The notes beneath the pieces were generated by a model. It made no database searches and was not told the origin of the DNA. It saw nothing but the letters and a program-made list of their open reading frames with translations. A DNA stretch of 64,000 nt, from assembly GCF_000315485.1 (NCBI RefSeq), contig NZ_JH992944.1:446703-510702 (forward strand). Reading direction: 5' to 3'. This document shows, piece by piece, positions 43,914-52,684 of this stretch (positions within the stretch are counted from its first letter, which is position 1; every line of letters starts with the position of its first letter). The DNA is from Bacteroides oleiciplenus YIT 12058 (GTDB lineage: Bacteria; Bacteroidota; Bacteroidia; Bacteroidales; Bacteroidaceae). The translations under genes and the position numbers were made by a program.

Positions 43914-46253
43914 ATGGGTACTACAGTAAAAGAAGATAAGTTTATCAAAATTTTTAAAAGCAGTTTAAAGATTGATGCAAGAACAATATCAATAAAAACT
44001 CTTCTGAGTGAAAGAAATCTACGCCGAATCAATTACACACCATATTATCAAAGGAATTATGTTTGGGATAATATTAAACAAACATTTTTTATTGAAAGTG
44101 TTATTTTAGGAACTGAAATACCTCCACTAATCTTCTTTAAAAGTGGAATGAAAATGGAAGTTATAGATGGAAGACAGCGATTTGAAACTCTTAAAAGATT
44201 TAAGGAAAATGACTTAATATTAAGTGGTAAAGGCTTAATGACTTTGCCTGCTTTAGCACGCACTTCATTCAATAAAATGGCACCCGAAATTCAAGATATA
44301 TTCTGGAATTCTAATATTAGAATATTTGAATTTGAAGTTATAAATGAACCCAATCTAGATCCAGAAATTGAAGATAAAATAAAAAAAGAAATTTTTAGGA
44401 GGTATAATACAGGTATAACGCCTTTGACTTCAACCGAAGTAGATAATGCCAAATATAATGATGACAAATTATCTATATTATTCACGAAGTATCTCAAAAA
44501 AAACAATAATTTTTTATGTAAAATGGAAGAATGTTTTTTTGGGAGTGTTTCAAATTCAGCTGAATTAGTTGTTAATATAGTGAATTATATTAGACGGTGC
44601 TATACACTTAGTTTTTTTCCTATATCAAAGTATGCCGCAGGAAGTGATAGAACAGAAACTTTAGATTTATTATATGATTTTACAACACAAAATATTGAAG
44701 ATTATGATAGAGAATTTAAACTGTACAAATCACAAATAGATAAGGTGATTTATATTTACGATAAATTATCTCAAAAAGATGAAAGACTGAAGAATAAATA
44801 TATATATGAATGCCTATTGTGGGGAATAAGAATATTAGACAATGAATCTATTGAATTAAATTTAGATGATCTAATAGCAAAAGCTCCCAACTATTACTCT
44901 AAAAATATAGATATATACTCTAACTCAAATCCTCATTATTATAAAAGTATTATCGATAGATTTAGTGATACCGCTATTTTTCTAAAAAAGATCACTAACT
45001 TTGATTTTGATATATATTTAAAAAACAACGGATTTAAAGACACTGTCAAAGATATCAAACAAACAGAGCAAGCAGCAGTTAGCACTATAGAACAATTATC
45101 CAATTTGAGAACCAATAAACCAGCTCCAATTTCAACACCAATAGATGAAATAAAGAATGATATTAAAACAAGTAATTATTTGGTAAGACCAACTTACCAA
45201 CGCCAAGAAAAAATCAATCAATTAAAAGCTTCATCTATTATCGAGAGTATATTGCTTGGGATTAACTTGCCTCCTATATTTGTATTTAAACGTACTAGTG
45301 GAATTAAAGAAGTTATTGATGGACAACAACGCTTATTATCTATTATCGGATTTTTAGGAGAACAATATAAAAATGAAGAAGGGAAATTAGTAATTTCAAG
45401 AAATAACAATTTCAAATTGAAATCCCTAAAGATATTATCAGAATTAAATGGATGTAATTATTCAGACTTAAATATTGATTTACAAGATAAAATATTAGAT
45501 TTCACAATTGACGTTATAATAATAGAAGAGAATATTAATCCGAAATTTGATCCAACAGATTTATTTATAAGACTAAATAATAAACCTTATCCAATTGAGC
45601 AAAATTCCTTTGAGATGTGGAATTCAACTATTGATAAAGACATTGTTCAGAAAGCTAAAGATGTTACAAAAAAATACTCATCTTGGTTTTTTAGTAAAGA
45701 AAGTAATCTAAATGAAGAAAATAGAACTGATAGAATGGAAAATGAAGAATTGATTACTATTTTATCATATATTTCGTACCATGGCAGATTAAATTCCTAT
45801 GAAAAGATATTGGGTTTTTTCAATAGACAAGATAGAATTACATGCCGTCTTAAAAACAAAAGTGGAATGACCGATTTTTTATCAAAGTTAGAAAAAGAAG
45901 CAAATGAAAAAATTATATTTGTGAAGTGTATCGAAAAAACCGATCGACTCATAAACTATTTTGGCAATTTATTTATAGAAACTCCAAATAAAGAATTATT
46001 AAATAATTTCTTCAATGTAAAACAGGCATTGACATTTAGGCGATCATATCAAGATTTCTATATTATATGGCTCATTTTAGATAGTATTTCATTAGCGGAA
46101 GAAAATGATTTCAAAGAAAGCTTACTATCAGATATTCGTAGTCTACTATGTATATTAAGAAATGTAAACGGCGTATCCGTTAACGAGAAATACTTAAATG
46201 ATTTTATTGGTAATATGGAAGCAATTCGCAGTAAATATAAAAAAGAAAATTAA
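43914..46253 (+). CDS. Tandem-DUF262 (GmrS/ParB-like nuclease fold) protein
   Basis: A 779-residue protein with two DUF262 units. The first (~35-250) has P-Y-Y-Q-R-N-Y-V-W, E-I-P-P-L-I-F-F and V-I-D-G-R-Q-R-F (85-90). The second (~415-640) has R-P-T-Y-Q-R-Q-E-K, N-L-P-P-I-F-V-F and V-I-D-G-Q-Q-R-L (~470). Both keep the D-G-x-Q-R motif typical of the ParB/Srx-like NTPase fold used by GmrSD-type modification-dependent enzymes. No DUF1524 (HNH nuclease) domain is seen at the C-terminus. The duplicated arrangement is uncommon. Paired with the AbiC-like gene 4 bp upstream. Confidence 0.8.
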   Translation: MGTTVKEDKFIKIFKSSLKIDARTISIKTLLSERNLRRINYTPYYQRNYVWDNIKQTFFIESVILGTEIPPLIFFKSGMKMEVIDGRQRFETLKRFKENDLILSGKGLMTLPALARTSFNKMAPEIQDIFWNSNIRIFEFEVINEPNLDPEIEDKIKKEIFRRYNTGITPLTSTEVDNAKYNDDKLSILFTKYLKKNNNFLCKMEECFFGSVSNSAELVVNIVNYIRRCYTLSFFPISKYAAGSDRTETLDLLYDFTTQNIEDYDREFKLYKSQIDKVIYIYDKLSQKDERLKNKYIYECLLWGIRILDNESIELNLDDLIAKAPNYYSKNIDIYSNSNPHYYKSIIDRFSDTAIFLKKITNFDFDIYLKNNGFKDTVKDIKQTEQAAVSTIEQLSNLRTNKPAPISTPIDEIKNDIKTSNYLVRPTYQRQEKINQLKASSIIESILLGINLPPIFVFKRTSGIKEVIDGQQRLLSIIGFLGEQYKNEEGKLVISRNNNFKLKSLKILSELNGCNYSDLNIDLQDKILDFTIDVIIIEENINPKFDPTDLFIRLNNKPYPIEQNSFEMWNSTIDKDIVQKAKDVTKKYSSWFFSKESNLNEENRTDRMENEELITILSYISYHGRLNSYEKILGFFNRQDRITCRLKNKSGMTDFLSKLEKEANEKIIFVKCIEKTDRLINYFGNLFIETPNKELLNNFFNVKQALTFRRSYQDFYIIWLILDSISLAEENDFKESLLSDIRSLLCILRNVNGVSVNEKYLNDFIGNMEAIRSKYKKEN

Positions 46254-46261
46254 AAAATAAA

Positions 46262-46284
46262 GTAAGCATTCGGTGAACCCCGTC
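46262..46284 (+). repeat. Possible IS66-type terminal remnant, left-hand
   Basis: GTAAGCATTCGGTGAACCCC begins an IS66-like end. A mirror-image relative (GTAAGCAGTGAACCCCGTA on the - strand) lies at 49711-49729. They bracket the intact IS66 and the decayed region and may be ends of an older element. Confidence 0.4.
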
Positions 46285-46430
46285 TTTTTTTGAATAATTC
46301 TTTTCTTTACTTTTGCTAGTTTTTCGGTAAGCTCCCGATAAAGTCCCCGTATAAATTATAGAATCGCTATATACATCTAATAAGTTTATAGCGATTCTAT
46401 GTTTATAATATTCTTTTCATTAGAGTATTG

Positions 46431-48002
46431 TTAGATTTCTTTGGAGTTTCTCAGTTTCCAGTAATTGGGTAGTAACTCTTTTAGGTCTTTTCCCTTATTC
46501 CTTGTGTAATATGGCAACCAGGCAATTATATCGGTAAGCCATTCTCTGGGGTTAACTTGCGATGCTTTGCATGATGCCAATAATGAACAGATGACAGCTG
46601 TGTTTTCCGCCGCCTCATGATTCCCGCAAAACAAGAAGTTTTTTCTCGATAAAGCTATTGGGCGGATTGCATTTTCAGCCAGATTATTATCAATTTTGAG
46701 CCTGCCGTCTTTGAGGTAATTTCTCATGCGTGGCCAGAGGGTATAGGCATAGGCGATGGCTTGTCCCATCCGGCTTTTAGGAAGCACTTTCGGATAGGTT
46801 GTTTCCATCCATTGTTCCAGCTCGTCAAGAATAGGAAGAGCCTGTTCCCGCCTTTTTGACATTCGCATTTCAGGGGATATTCCCTGTATGTCGGCCGCCT
46901 GCTCTATCCGGTAGAGTTCCTGTATTTTGGCCAGAACGTATTCAGCCTGAGACTTATTTTCCTCTTTGGCGGTCTCATAATGACGCCTGATATGGGCAAG
47001 GCAACCCACAAGGCACACCCCTTCCTTACCTTCAAAGACGTTGTAGGCCGCATAACCGTCACTTTGAAGATATCCTTTAAATGGTTCCAATAAGTTCCGT
47101 GCCGTTTCCTGTGAACGGGAACCGTCATCATAATGAAAGAATACTAATCCGGCAGTTATCGCCCTGACCATCCACAGGTATTCCCTGACAGCTTTGTGGC
47201 TTTGCTTGTTGATGACAGGCAATGTGGTTTCATCCACCTGGATGTAATCGACTGCCAATACCTGCTTCTTGAGTTCATCGTACAAAGGCTTTAACAGCTC
47301 ACAGGCGGGTTTGAACCAGCCATGAAGCGTGTTTTCCGGGATTTTCAAACCTAAGTGATGGAACTCCCGTATCTGACGGTAGAATGGAACGTGATACTCA
47401 TACTTTTGCAGGAGAATTTCTGCCAGCAGACTGGCACCCGGAAGTCCCTTATAAATAGGCAACAGTGGAAGATCGGCTATTACGATACCACCCTGATGTT
47501 CCTGGGGTAAAGCGGTATTGTCTTTCAGTCCATATTTGGGACGTATGATTTCCTTTACATATAATTTACCCGGTTCAAACTCAAGTGTACGCGTACGTTC
47601 CTCGCCAATCCGTTTATACTTTGTAAGATCCAGGTCTTGCGGTTCTATGACAACTTCCACAACCGGAAGTCCTTCCAGCAGTTTACGGTTCTGCCGTTCT
47701 TTCTTTTTAGTAACCATAGGTGTTGTAGTTTGTCCGACTACAGTTTCTTCCAAAGGTTCCGGTTCTAAGGATTGAGCCGGCTGTTCAAACAGGGATAGCT
47801 GATTTGGGTCCAGACGGGATAACTTTTCACTCTTACGACCAAAAAGTTGTCGGTTCAACCACGCTACCTGAGCCAGGAGTTCATCCAGTTTGTTTTGTAA
47901 CTGTTCATTCTGCCGGGTCAGCTCTCTGATGGACTCAGACTGACTGGCGTTAGTCTGTTGGAGTGTGGCTACCAAAAGTTCTAATGTTTCTGTCTGAGTC
48001 AT
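46431..48002 (-). CDS. tnpC: IS66 transposase TnpC
   Basis: A 523-residue DDE transposase of full IS66 length. N-terminal coiled coil/zipper ~10-45, then N-R-Q-L-F-G-R-K-S-E-K-L. Zinc-binding and DDE domains follow, with Y-I-Q-V-D-E-T-T (first Asp) and Y-L-Q-S-D-G-Y-A-A-Y (second Asp). N-N-L-A-E-N-A-I-R-P carries the catalytic Glu, followed by the C-terminal I-C-S-L-L-A-S-C-K. No interruption is visible, so it may be active. Confidence 0.95.
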   Translation of the reverse strand: MTQTETLELLVATLQQTNASQSESIRELTRQNEQLQNKLDELLAQVAWLNRQLFGRKSEKLSRLDPNQLSLFEQPAQSLEPEPLEETVVGQTTTPMVTKKKERQNRKLLEGLPVVEVVIEPQDLDLTKYKRIGEERTRTLEFEPGKLYVKEIIRPKYGLKDNTALPQEHQGGIVIADLPLLPIYKGLPGASLLAEILLQKYEYHVPFYRQIREFHHLGLKIPENTLHGWFKPACELLKPLYDELKKQVLAVDYIQVDETTLPVINKQSHKAVREYLWMVRAITAGLVFFHYDDGSRSQETARNLLEPFKGYLQSDGYAAYNVFEGKEGVCLVGCLAHIRRHYETAKEENKSQAEYVLAKIQELYRIEQAADIQGISPEMRMSKRREQALPILDELEQWMETTYPKVLPKSRMGQAIAYAYTLWPRMRNYLKDGRLKIDNNLAENAIRPIALSRKNFLFCGNHEAAENTAVICSLLASCKASQVNPREWLTDIIAWLPYYTRNKGKDLKELLPNYWKLRNSKEI

Positions 48003-48198
48003 TATTTATGAGGATTTTGAACAATACAAAAATAAGAAAAAACTCTTACTTAAACAAGGTCTGGTCCATTGAGTTTCATTGTTATATATCACTTTTTCGT
48101 AACGCCTTCAATCGCTTGAGCCTCTTAGCGGATCCGTTATTGATTCCTTCCACCATCATGACCAGGTCACGCCACTCCATGGGGTATGATTTGCTTTG

Positions 48199-48447
48199 CT
48201 AATCATATTCGGGCAAGCGGAAGGTTCCTTCCTCCAGCCTTTTTATATACAGGACAAGACCGCCATCTTCCGCATGCAGAAGTTTCATCGTGGTCCGCTG
48301 GCGGTTTATGAAAATGAATACGTCACCTAAACGGACGTCGTAGCCCATCTTGTCATGAATGACTCCACATAGTGAATTCATGCCTTTGCGCATATCTGTC
48401 TTACCCGGGCAAAGGAAATACCGCATCGTATCATTCAGGCAAAACAT
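48199..48447 (-). CDS. tnpB: IS66 Orf2 protein TnpB
   Basis: An 82-residue IS66 TnpB, required with TnpA for transposition by an unclear mechanism. Hallmarks are M-R-Y-F-L-C-P-G-K-T-D-M-R-K-G, L-G-D-V-F-I-F-I-N-R and L-Y-I-K-R-L-E-E-G-T-F. The start at 48447 (M-F-C-L-N-D) gives a 17-bp overlap with tnpA, typical of coupled translation. The frame is open further upstream but would only duplicate tnpA sequence. Confidence 0.9.
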   Translation of the reverse strand: MFCLNDTMRYFLCPGKTDMRKGMNSLCGVIHDKMGYDVRLGDVFIFINRQRTTMKLLHAEDGGLVLYIKRLEEGTFRLPEYD

Positions 48448-48796
48448 GATGACCGCAAATTTGAGTGAGTAATTGCATGGCGGCATGGGATTCAGCCATA
48501 CCACTGAAGCGGGCTATTATGCCACCAGGAAACTCTATTTGAATCTCCCCGGATCCCATAGCTACTCTATCATAAGACGGGTTGGATGTGGACGGGGAGG
48601 TCAGATTGACAGGAGCGAACTCTCCGGAAGAGGATCTTTCCCCATGATAAGGTCGTGAGAGACCAAACTTTCCTTTCCAATAATAAAAACTAGATTCGGT
48701 ATAGGCTTCATTGACACAGAAGTCTTTTATTGTCAAACCGCTTCGTTGCTGACGGGATAGAATTTCTAAGAATTCTTCTTTGCTCATTTTTCGCAT
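48431..48796 (-). CDS. tnpA: IS66 Orf1 protein TnpA
   Basis: A 121-residue protein with an HTH-like N-terminus: F-L-E-I-L-S-R-Q-Q-R-S-G-L-T-I-K-D-F-C and S-S-F-Y-Y-W-K. A C-terminal segment, I-E-F-P-G-G-I-I-A-R-F, is common to IS66 Orf1 proteins. Its start lies 44 bp inside the right terminal repeat. Overlaps tnpB by 17 bp. Confidence 0.85.
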   Translation of the reverse strand: MRKMSKEEFLEILSRQQRSGLTIKDFCVNEAYTESSFYYWKGKFGLSRPYHGERSSSGEFAPVNLTSPSTSNPSYDRVAMGSGEIQIEFPGGIIARFSGMAESHAAMQLLTQICGHHVLPE

Positions 48797-48924
48797 AATC
48801 TTTTTTGCGCAAAGATCGAGCGAAAAAAGATACTAGACAACGGGGATTTTATCGGGGGCTTACGTTTAAAACACTACTAAACATTGGTTACGAATCATAG
48901 TGAAATTTTAGCTACTCACACTAG

Positions 48925-48999
48925 AACGGAAAATCTCTTATCAATACAGATACAGTACTAAATGATAATGAGAAGATTCTCAATAATCAGGATTTAGCC
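48925..48999 (+). pseudogene. Fragment of the element HTH gene
   Basis: Encodes G-K-S-L-I-N-T-D-T-V-L-N-D-N-E-K-I-L followed by N-N-Q-D-L-A, nearly identical to residues ~27-50 of the protein at 34832-35164. Cut abruptly on both sides. Confidence 0.8.
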
Positions 49000-49122
49000 A
49001 CGCACAGGCGTAGCGGTTGGAGGATAGAAAAAGGCCCCATTTACACCCGTGATGTTTACTGGTAATATAAAAGCATAAAATCAGACATAAGGTCTTTCTA
49101 TATAATACTTACCATTAAAATT

Positions 49123-49549
49123 ATGCTTATGAATGTATTGTTAAACATGAGGATATTCGGATTATTCACCGGAACCTCACAAGAAGTAACTAACAATGAA
49201 ATGCAAGAAGCCTATGGCGAATTTGTCGAACAAGTTAGAACTATAAGTAATAAAAATGATTATTCAGCAACTTATCGGATTCTTACAGCTACCCGCATCG
49301 AGATAACTTTACTCGAAACAACACCTCTTTACAAGCAAGGGGAAAAATGCGCTTAAAAAGCAATTTTCACAAAAGGCACAGGCTACTATTACCGCAGAAA
49401 TGAAACTGCTGAATCTAAAAATTCAGTACCCCAACCAATTTCAAAATAGACTAAATAGTTTTCCACCTTCATCACTCTATTTGACCGACAATACCAACCT
49501 AGTTGAAATCATGGAGTTGGTTAGGGGAGTAGACATATTACACCCCTAA
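49123..49549 (+). pseudogene. Frameshifted gene with RteC-like end
   Basis: The first frame (49123-49356) gives 77 residues and stops. The next frame continues without a stop as K-K-Q-F-S-Q-K-A-Q-A-T-I through P-S-S-L-Y-L-T-D-N-T-N-L-V-E-I-M to a TAA at 49547. The later part resembles the W-K-S-P-F-Y-L-N-N-E-V-I-K-L-V-D-M-M-E-L-V segment of the RteC-like protein at 34037. One frameshift near 49340 and a truncated 3' end make it non-functional. The first half is not recognised. Confidence 0.6.
49524..49546. repeat. Remnant copy of the 23-bp palindrome
   Basis: GGGG-A-GTA ... TAC-A-CCCC, same length and arm ends as 34728-34750 but different interior. Followed by the same CATTTGCCG-ACTTTGCTTC block. 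Overlaps the end of the decayed RteC-like gene. Confidence 0.55.
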
Positions 49550-49949
49550 CTTCTCTGCATCCATTTGCCGTACTTTGCTTCATCAATCGGATTGATAATA
49601 ATCTGGCAGAAAACTCTCAAAAACTCTAAATCGTCTCTGAATGTTTTGCTAGTTTTTCTAAAAGAATCAGAAATACGTGCAAAGATAGAGGTCGAAGACT
49701 ATAGAAAAAATACGGGGTTCACTGCTTACACACAAAATTGTGGACAGTGCCTTTCAATACGGATGATACCATAGTCTTGAGGCAGGGCCAATGCCAGTAG
49801 GTGGCCAAAAATTCCTTAACAACATATCCGTCTCCACTCAGGATATTCGGGTAAATTAAATTCATTCCCATTGATACCTCTCCAACAGATTATATTCGGA
49901 TGCATGAAAAAATATCAGCCATCCGAATATTTGAAGAATTAACAATAAA

Positions 49950-50738
49950 TCAACGAGAATTCCTATTACGTTCTAAAAATCCACCTAATGAACATCCACA
50001 AAAGCCCTCATAATCACTGGCTAGACCGGGAGTTGCTGATTCAAATATATTATTGTCTTGCATATAATCGGTTAATTTATTAAAAGCAGTCAACATATAT
50101 TCATGGTTCGCCCAATTACCATAAGTATCTGATAGAATGCCTTCTGTTCCTGTGTTTTCCAGAATTGTTTTAGTATACTCCCCATCCACTTCAAACACAA
50201 TATATAACCACTTCAAAAAATCGACAAGTAAATCATACAACTGTACTTCCCGGGGAGAAAGCTCCATGATATTTATAGACTTCAACCTTTCATCATCCAT
50301 TTCTTTCTTACGATTTTTTAATATGACAACTAATGAATCGGCTGTTTGATTTAAGGAGTCTTTTATTAATGAATTTGGTATTCTTATCGTCTCATACCCT
50401 TTTTCTAAAGAATATTTAGTACGCTGCAAATCGACTAAAGCTTGTTTTGAATCTATATTATGATGACTTCCATCCACTTCGATATTAATTCTAAAGCGAG
50501 GTATTGCAATATCAATTGTTTTATGCCCATCGAATTTTTCTATTTCTACCGGCACATGTCTCTTTTTTAATTCTAAATATAATCTTTTGGCATACTCAGT
50601 TGCTTTCGTCTTATTTGTCAACCAACACTGACACACTCTACATAAAGGGAAACCATGATTTCTGATAGAATAATCATATACTTCATCATATAAAGGATAT
50701 CCACATTTTAAGCAACTATGCTCAACAAACATTTCCAT
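49950..50738 (-). CDS. Putative endonuclease with zinc-ribbon and DUF559/Vsr-like domain
   Basis: A 262-residue protein. The start at 50738 (M-E-M-F-V-E-H) is chosen because the ~105 residues that the frame would add upstream are AT-biased, low-quality and not protein-like. Residues ~7-40 carry C-L-K-C and C-R-V-C-Q-C, probably a zinc ribbon. Residues ~45-120 fit a PD-(D/E)xK fold like Vsr/DUF559: D-I-A-I-P-R-F-R-I-N-I-E-V-D-G-S-H-H-N. The catalytic Asp and Glu would lie in D-I-A and I-E-V-D-G. The C-terminal half is helical and unrecognised. It stands alone, next to the element remnants, so it may be a leftover cargo gene. Confidence 0.65.
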   Translation of the reverse strand: MEMFVEHSCLKCGYPLYDEVYDYSIRNHGFPLCRVCQCWLTNKTKATEYAKRLYLELKKRHVPVEIEKFDGHKTIDIAIPRFRINIEVDGSHHNIDSKQALVDLQRTKYSLEKGYETIRIPNSLIKDSLNQTADSLVVILKNRKKEMDDERLKSINIMELSPREVQLYDLLVDFLKWLYIVFEVDGEYTKTILENTGTEGILSDTYGNWANHEYMLTAFNKLTDYMQDNNIFESATPGLASDYEGFCGCSLGGFLERNRNSR

Positions 50739-51182
50739 AGTAGTTATTTTAAAAATTATTTTTCCTTTTTTTATGTCACAAAGATAACATCTTTCCGTGT
50801 AATCTAAGCAAAAAACCGAAAGTATATAAAAAAAAGGAAAGCCTGATTGGTTTGTTGTCTTTCTCCCTACCAGTATGCTTCCTGCTGTTCCATGACGCTT
50901 TTCTTTTGCCAACTCTCGTGGACAATATGGATTATCAGGACAAAAAAAGATACCCATATCAGATATCCGATAATAATTTCCTGTTTCAGTTTTGCCCATA
51001 TCATCGGGTGTTTGTTTTATAGTTTCATTACGTTTCCCTGATGATACAAGCAATTATGCATGTTTCATGACAAGCAGCCAACTTTCCTGTTCTTACTTTT
51101 GATGTTTACCTCTTTTTCACTCCAAAACAAATGATGGAGAGTGGGGGTTGGGGAGGGAATAATCATTAATTAAAAGAACAGT

Positions 51183-52244
51183 GTGATGAAAATGAAGACA
51201 TTAAAGGAGGCTATTGTGGCACATGCGGAGGGGCTGGGGGACTTGTTTAAGTTCTCAGCGGAACATACGTGCTGGAGTATGCTGCATAGTTTGGAGAGGT
51301 TTACGGATATGGAAGTGCTGGGGGCTAAGGAAGTGACGGCGGGGGTATTTCTGAGTTTTGAACATTATTTGTTGGCTTCGGGGTGTTCACAGAATACTTC
51401 GGCGTGTTACTTTCGGGCGTTGCGGGCTATTTGCAGGGAGGCGGAAAGGAAAAAGGAGCTGAAGGATATACGACAGCTTTTTAACGGGATTTTTATGGGG
51501 TATGAGGAAACGAGGAAACGGGCGTTGAATATTGAACAGCTTCGGGCGGTGGCGGAGGTGGATTTGGAGGATGCACCAAGGTTGGGGATGGCACGGGATC
51601 TGTTTATTCTTTCTTATTATCTGAGGGGGATTCCTTTTATTGACTTGGCTTATTTACGGAAGACGGATATTCATGATAATGTGCTGTGCTATCACCGGAG
51701 TAAGACGGGAAGGGTGCTGAGTATTACGCTGGAGCCGTGGATGTGGGAGATTATTGAGAGGTATAGGTGTGAGAATCCGGATTCACCTTATCTGCTGAGA
51801 ATTATTCGGAATCCGGGGAGTATTCTGGAAGAGAGACGACAGTATGAGAGTGCTTTGCGGCTTTATAATAAGCATTTGTACCGGTTGTCTATCCAGTTGG
51901 GATTGGGGGTGAGGCTGACTTCTTATGTGGCCCGCCATACTTGGGCGACATTGGCGTATAATGAAGATATTCCGGTGTCTAAGATTAGTGCGGGGTTGAG
52001 TCATGCTTCGGAAGAGATTACGCATACTTATCTGCGATCGTTTTCTACTGAACAACTGGCGGTGGTGAATTTGCAGATGGCATCGCTGATTAATCCTGCA
52101 GCGGAAAAACAGTGGAAAGGGAAGAAGAAAGAAATAGGGCGAGATAAAGAGAGAAAAAGCTCTAAAAATAAGCTTCATACAGGCGTTCCGATTCCCGGTA
52201 GGAAACGGAACGATTCCGGCGGTAAAGGAACTGTTTTCAATTGA
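51183..52244 (+). CDS. Tyrosine recombinase of the fimbrial switch
   Basis: A 353-residue phage-integrase-family recombinase. SAM-like domain ~25-105. Catalytic domain ~120-310 with Y-Y-L-R-G-I-P-F-I-D-L (Arg I), A-R-H-T-W-A-T (His-x-x-Arg), G-L-S-H-A-S (His) and T-H-T-Y-L-R (tyrosine). No Arm-binding domain, which fits simple DNA invertases. The last 19 codons (from residue 335) include the left 27-bp inverted repeat. The final ~10 residues lie inside the invertible segment. The coding strand is unusually rich in G runs compared with neighbours. Immediately followed by the segment it most likely inverts. Confidence 0.9.
   Translation: MMKMKTLKEAIVAHAEGLGDLFKFSAEHTCWSMLHSLERFTDMEVLGAKEVTAGVFLSFEHYLLASGCSQNTSACYFRALRAICREAERKKELKDIRQLFNGIFMGYEETRKRALNIEQLRAVAEVDLEDAPRLGMARDLFILSYYLRGIPFIDLAYLRKTDIHDNVLCYHRSKTGRVLSITLEPWMWEIIERYRCENPDSPYLLRIIRNPGSILEERRQYESALRLYNKHLYRLSIQLGLGVRLTSYVARHTWATLAYNEDIPVSKISAGLSHASEEITHTYLRSFSTEQLAVVNLQMASLINPAAEKQWKGKKKEIGRDKERKSSKNKLHTGVPIPGRKRNDSGGKGTVFN
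52185..52211. repeat. Left inverted repeat of the fimbrial switch
   Basis: 27 bp, GTTCCG...CGGAAC with internal dyad symmetry (GTTCCGnTTCC / GGAAnCGGAAC). Perfect inverted copy at 52614-52640. Lies in frame inside the recombinase gene (codons 335-343). Confidence 0.9.
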
Positions 52245-52613
52245 GATAAACAAGGAAAACCGGAAATACTTATCGAAGTTTCCCTATTTTCTGTAAAAAA
52301 TCGGTTAGTTTACAACATCAGACACGACAAAAACAGCTCTCTTATCCTGAAAGTTAGATTTTGTCCGGAAAAGTCATGTCAAGAAATGGGATATTGCTGT
52401 AATAATATGATATACTGCCTCGAAAGTCCTTTATATAGATTAGAAAGCTTTCACTTTTTTTATTTGAAGATACGACTCCCCTTACCCATACCTCAATATG
52501 GGGGAAGCTCATTATAAAATTGAAGAATACAAGGAGGAAAAACGAAGAATTGTCCGCCTTTTTAAAATGGAAGATGAGTATTATCCGCCTGTCCTATGCT
52601 TACGCCGCCGCTT

Positions 52614-52640
52614 GTTCCGTTTCCTACCGGGAATCGGAAC
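52614..52640. repeat. Right inverted repeat of the fimbrial switch
   Basis: Exact reverse complement of 52185-52211, located 45 bp before the regulator gene at 52685. Confidence 0.9.
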
Positions 52641-52684
52641 ATCCTTAACAAAACAGACAATAATCTACATAAAAAGCAAGCGCT

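Larger units (their letters stand above)
46327..48863 (-). mobile_element. IS66-family insertion sequence (complete, 2537 bp)
   Basis: Terminal inverted repeats at 46327-46350 and 48840-48863 match in 22 of 24 positions and start with GTAAGC, as usual for IS66. It contains the three standard genes tnpA, tnpB and tnpC in order on the - strand. The flanking 8-mers (GTTTTTCG and GTTTAAAA) are not a clean target duplication, suggesting flank rearrangement after insertion. Confidence 0.88.
48864..49949. other. Graveyard of element fragments between IS66 and the endonuclease gene
   Basis: Over 1 kb without an intact gene. It contains a piece of the HTH gene (48925-48999), a frameshifted gene ending in an RteC-like segment (49123-49549), and the palindrome plus conserved block of the HTH promoter (49524-49598). 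An IS66-like end is at 49711-49729. These pieces are out of their normal order (HTH before RteC-like), so at least two element copies or a rearrangement are involved. Confidence 0.6.
52185..52640. promoter_or_regulatory. Invertible segment upstream of the fimbrial operon
   Basis: 402 bp (52212-52613) between perfect 27-bp inverted repeats, directly behind a tyrosine recombinase gene and in front of the regulator and fimbrial operon. This is the arrangement of a phase-variable promoter. A weak -7-like TTTATTTG at 52459-52466 points toward the operon in the present orientation, but no -33 partner was found and nothing better on the other strand. ON or OFF state is therefore undetermined. No convincing gene lies inside. 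Confidence 0.75.

Noticed and set aside
46319..48871. 8-bp target duplication of IS66
   Set aside because: GTTTTTCG and GTTTAAAA share only the first four bases, not a true duplication.
49565..49774. 69-codon frame in the remnant region
   Set aside because: Runs through a non-coding conserved block and an IS-like end.
50739..51053. Upstream extension of the endonuclease reading frame
   Set aside because: The added ~105 residues do not look like protein and precede a natural start at the zinc-ribbon domain.
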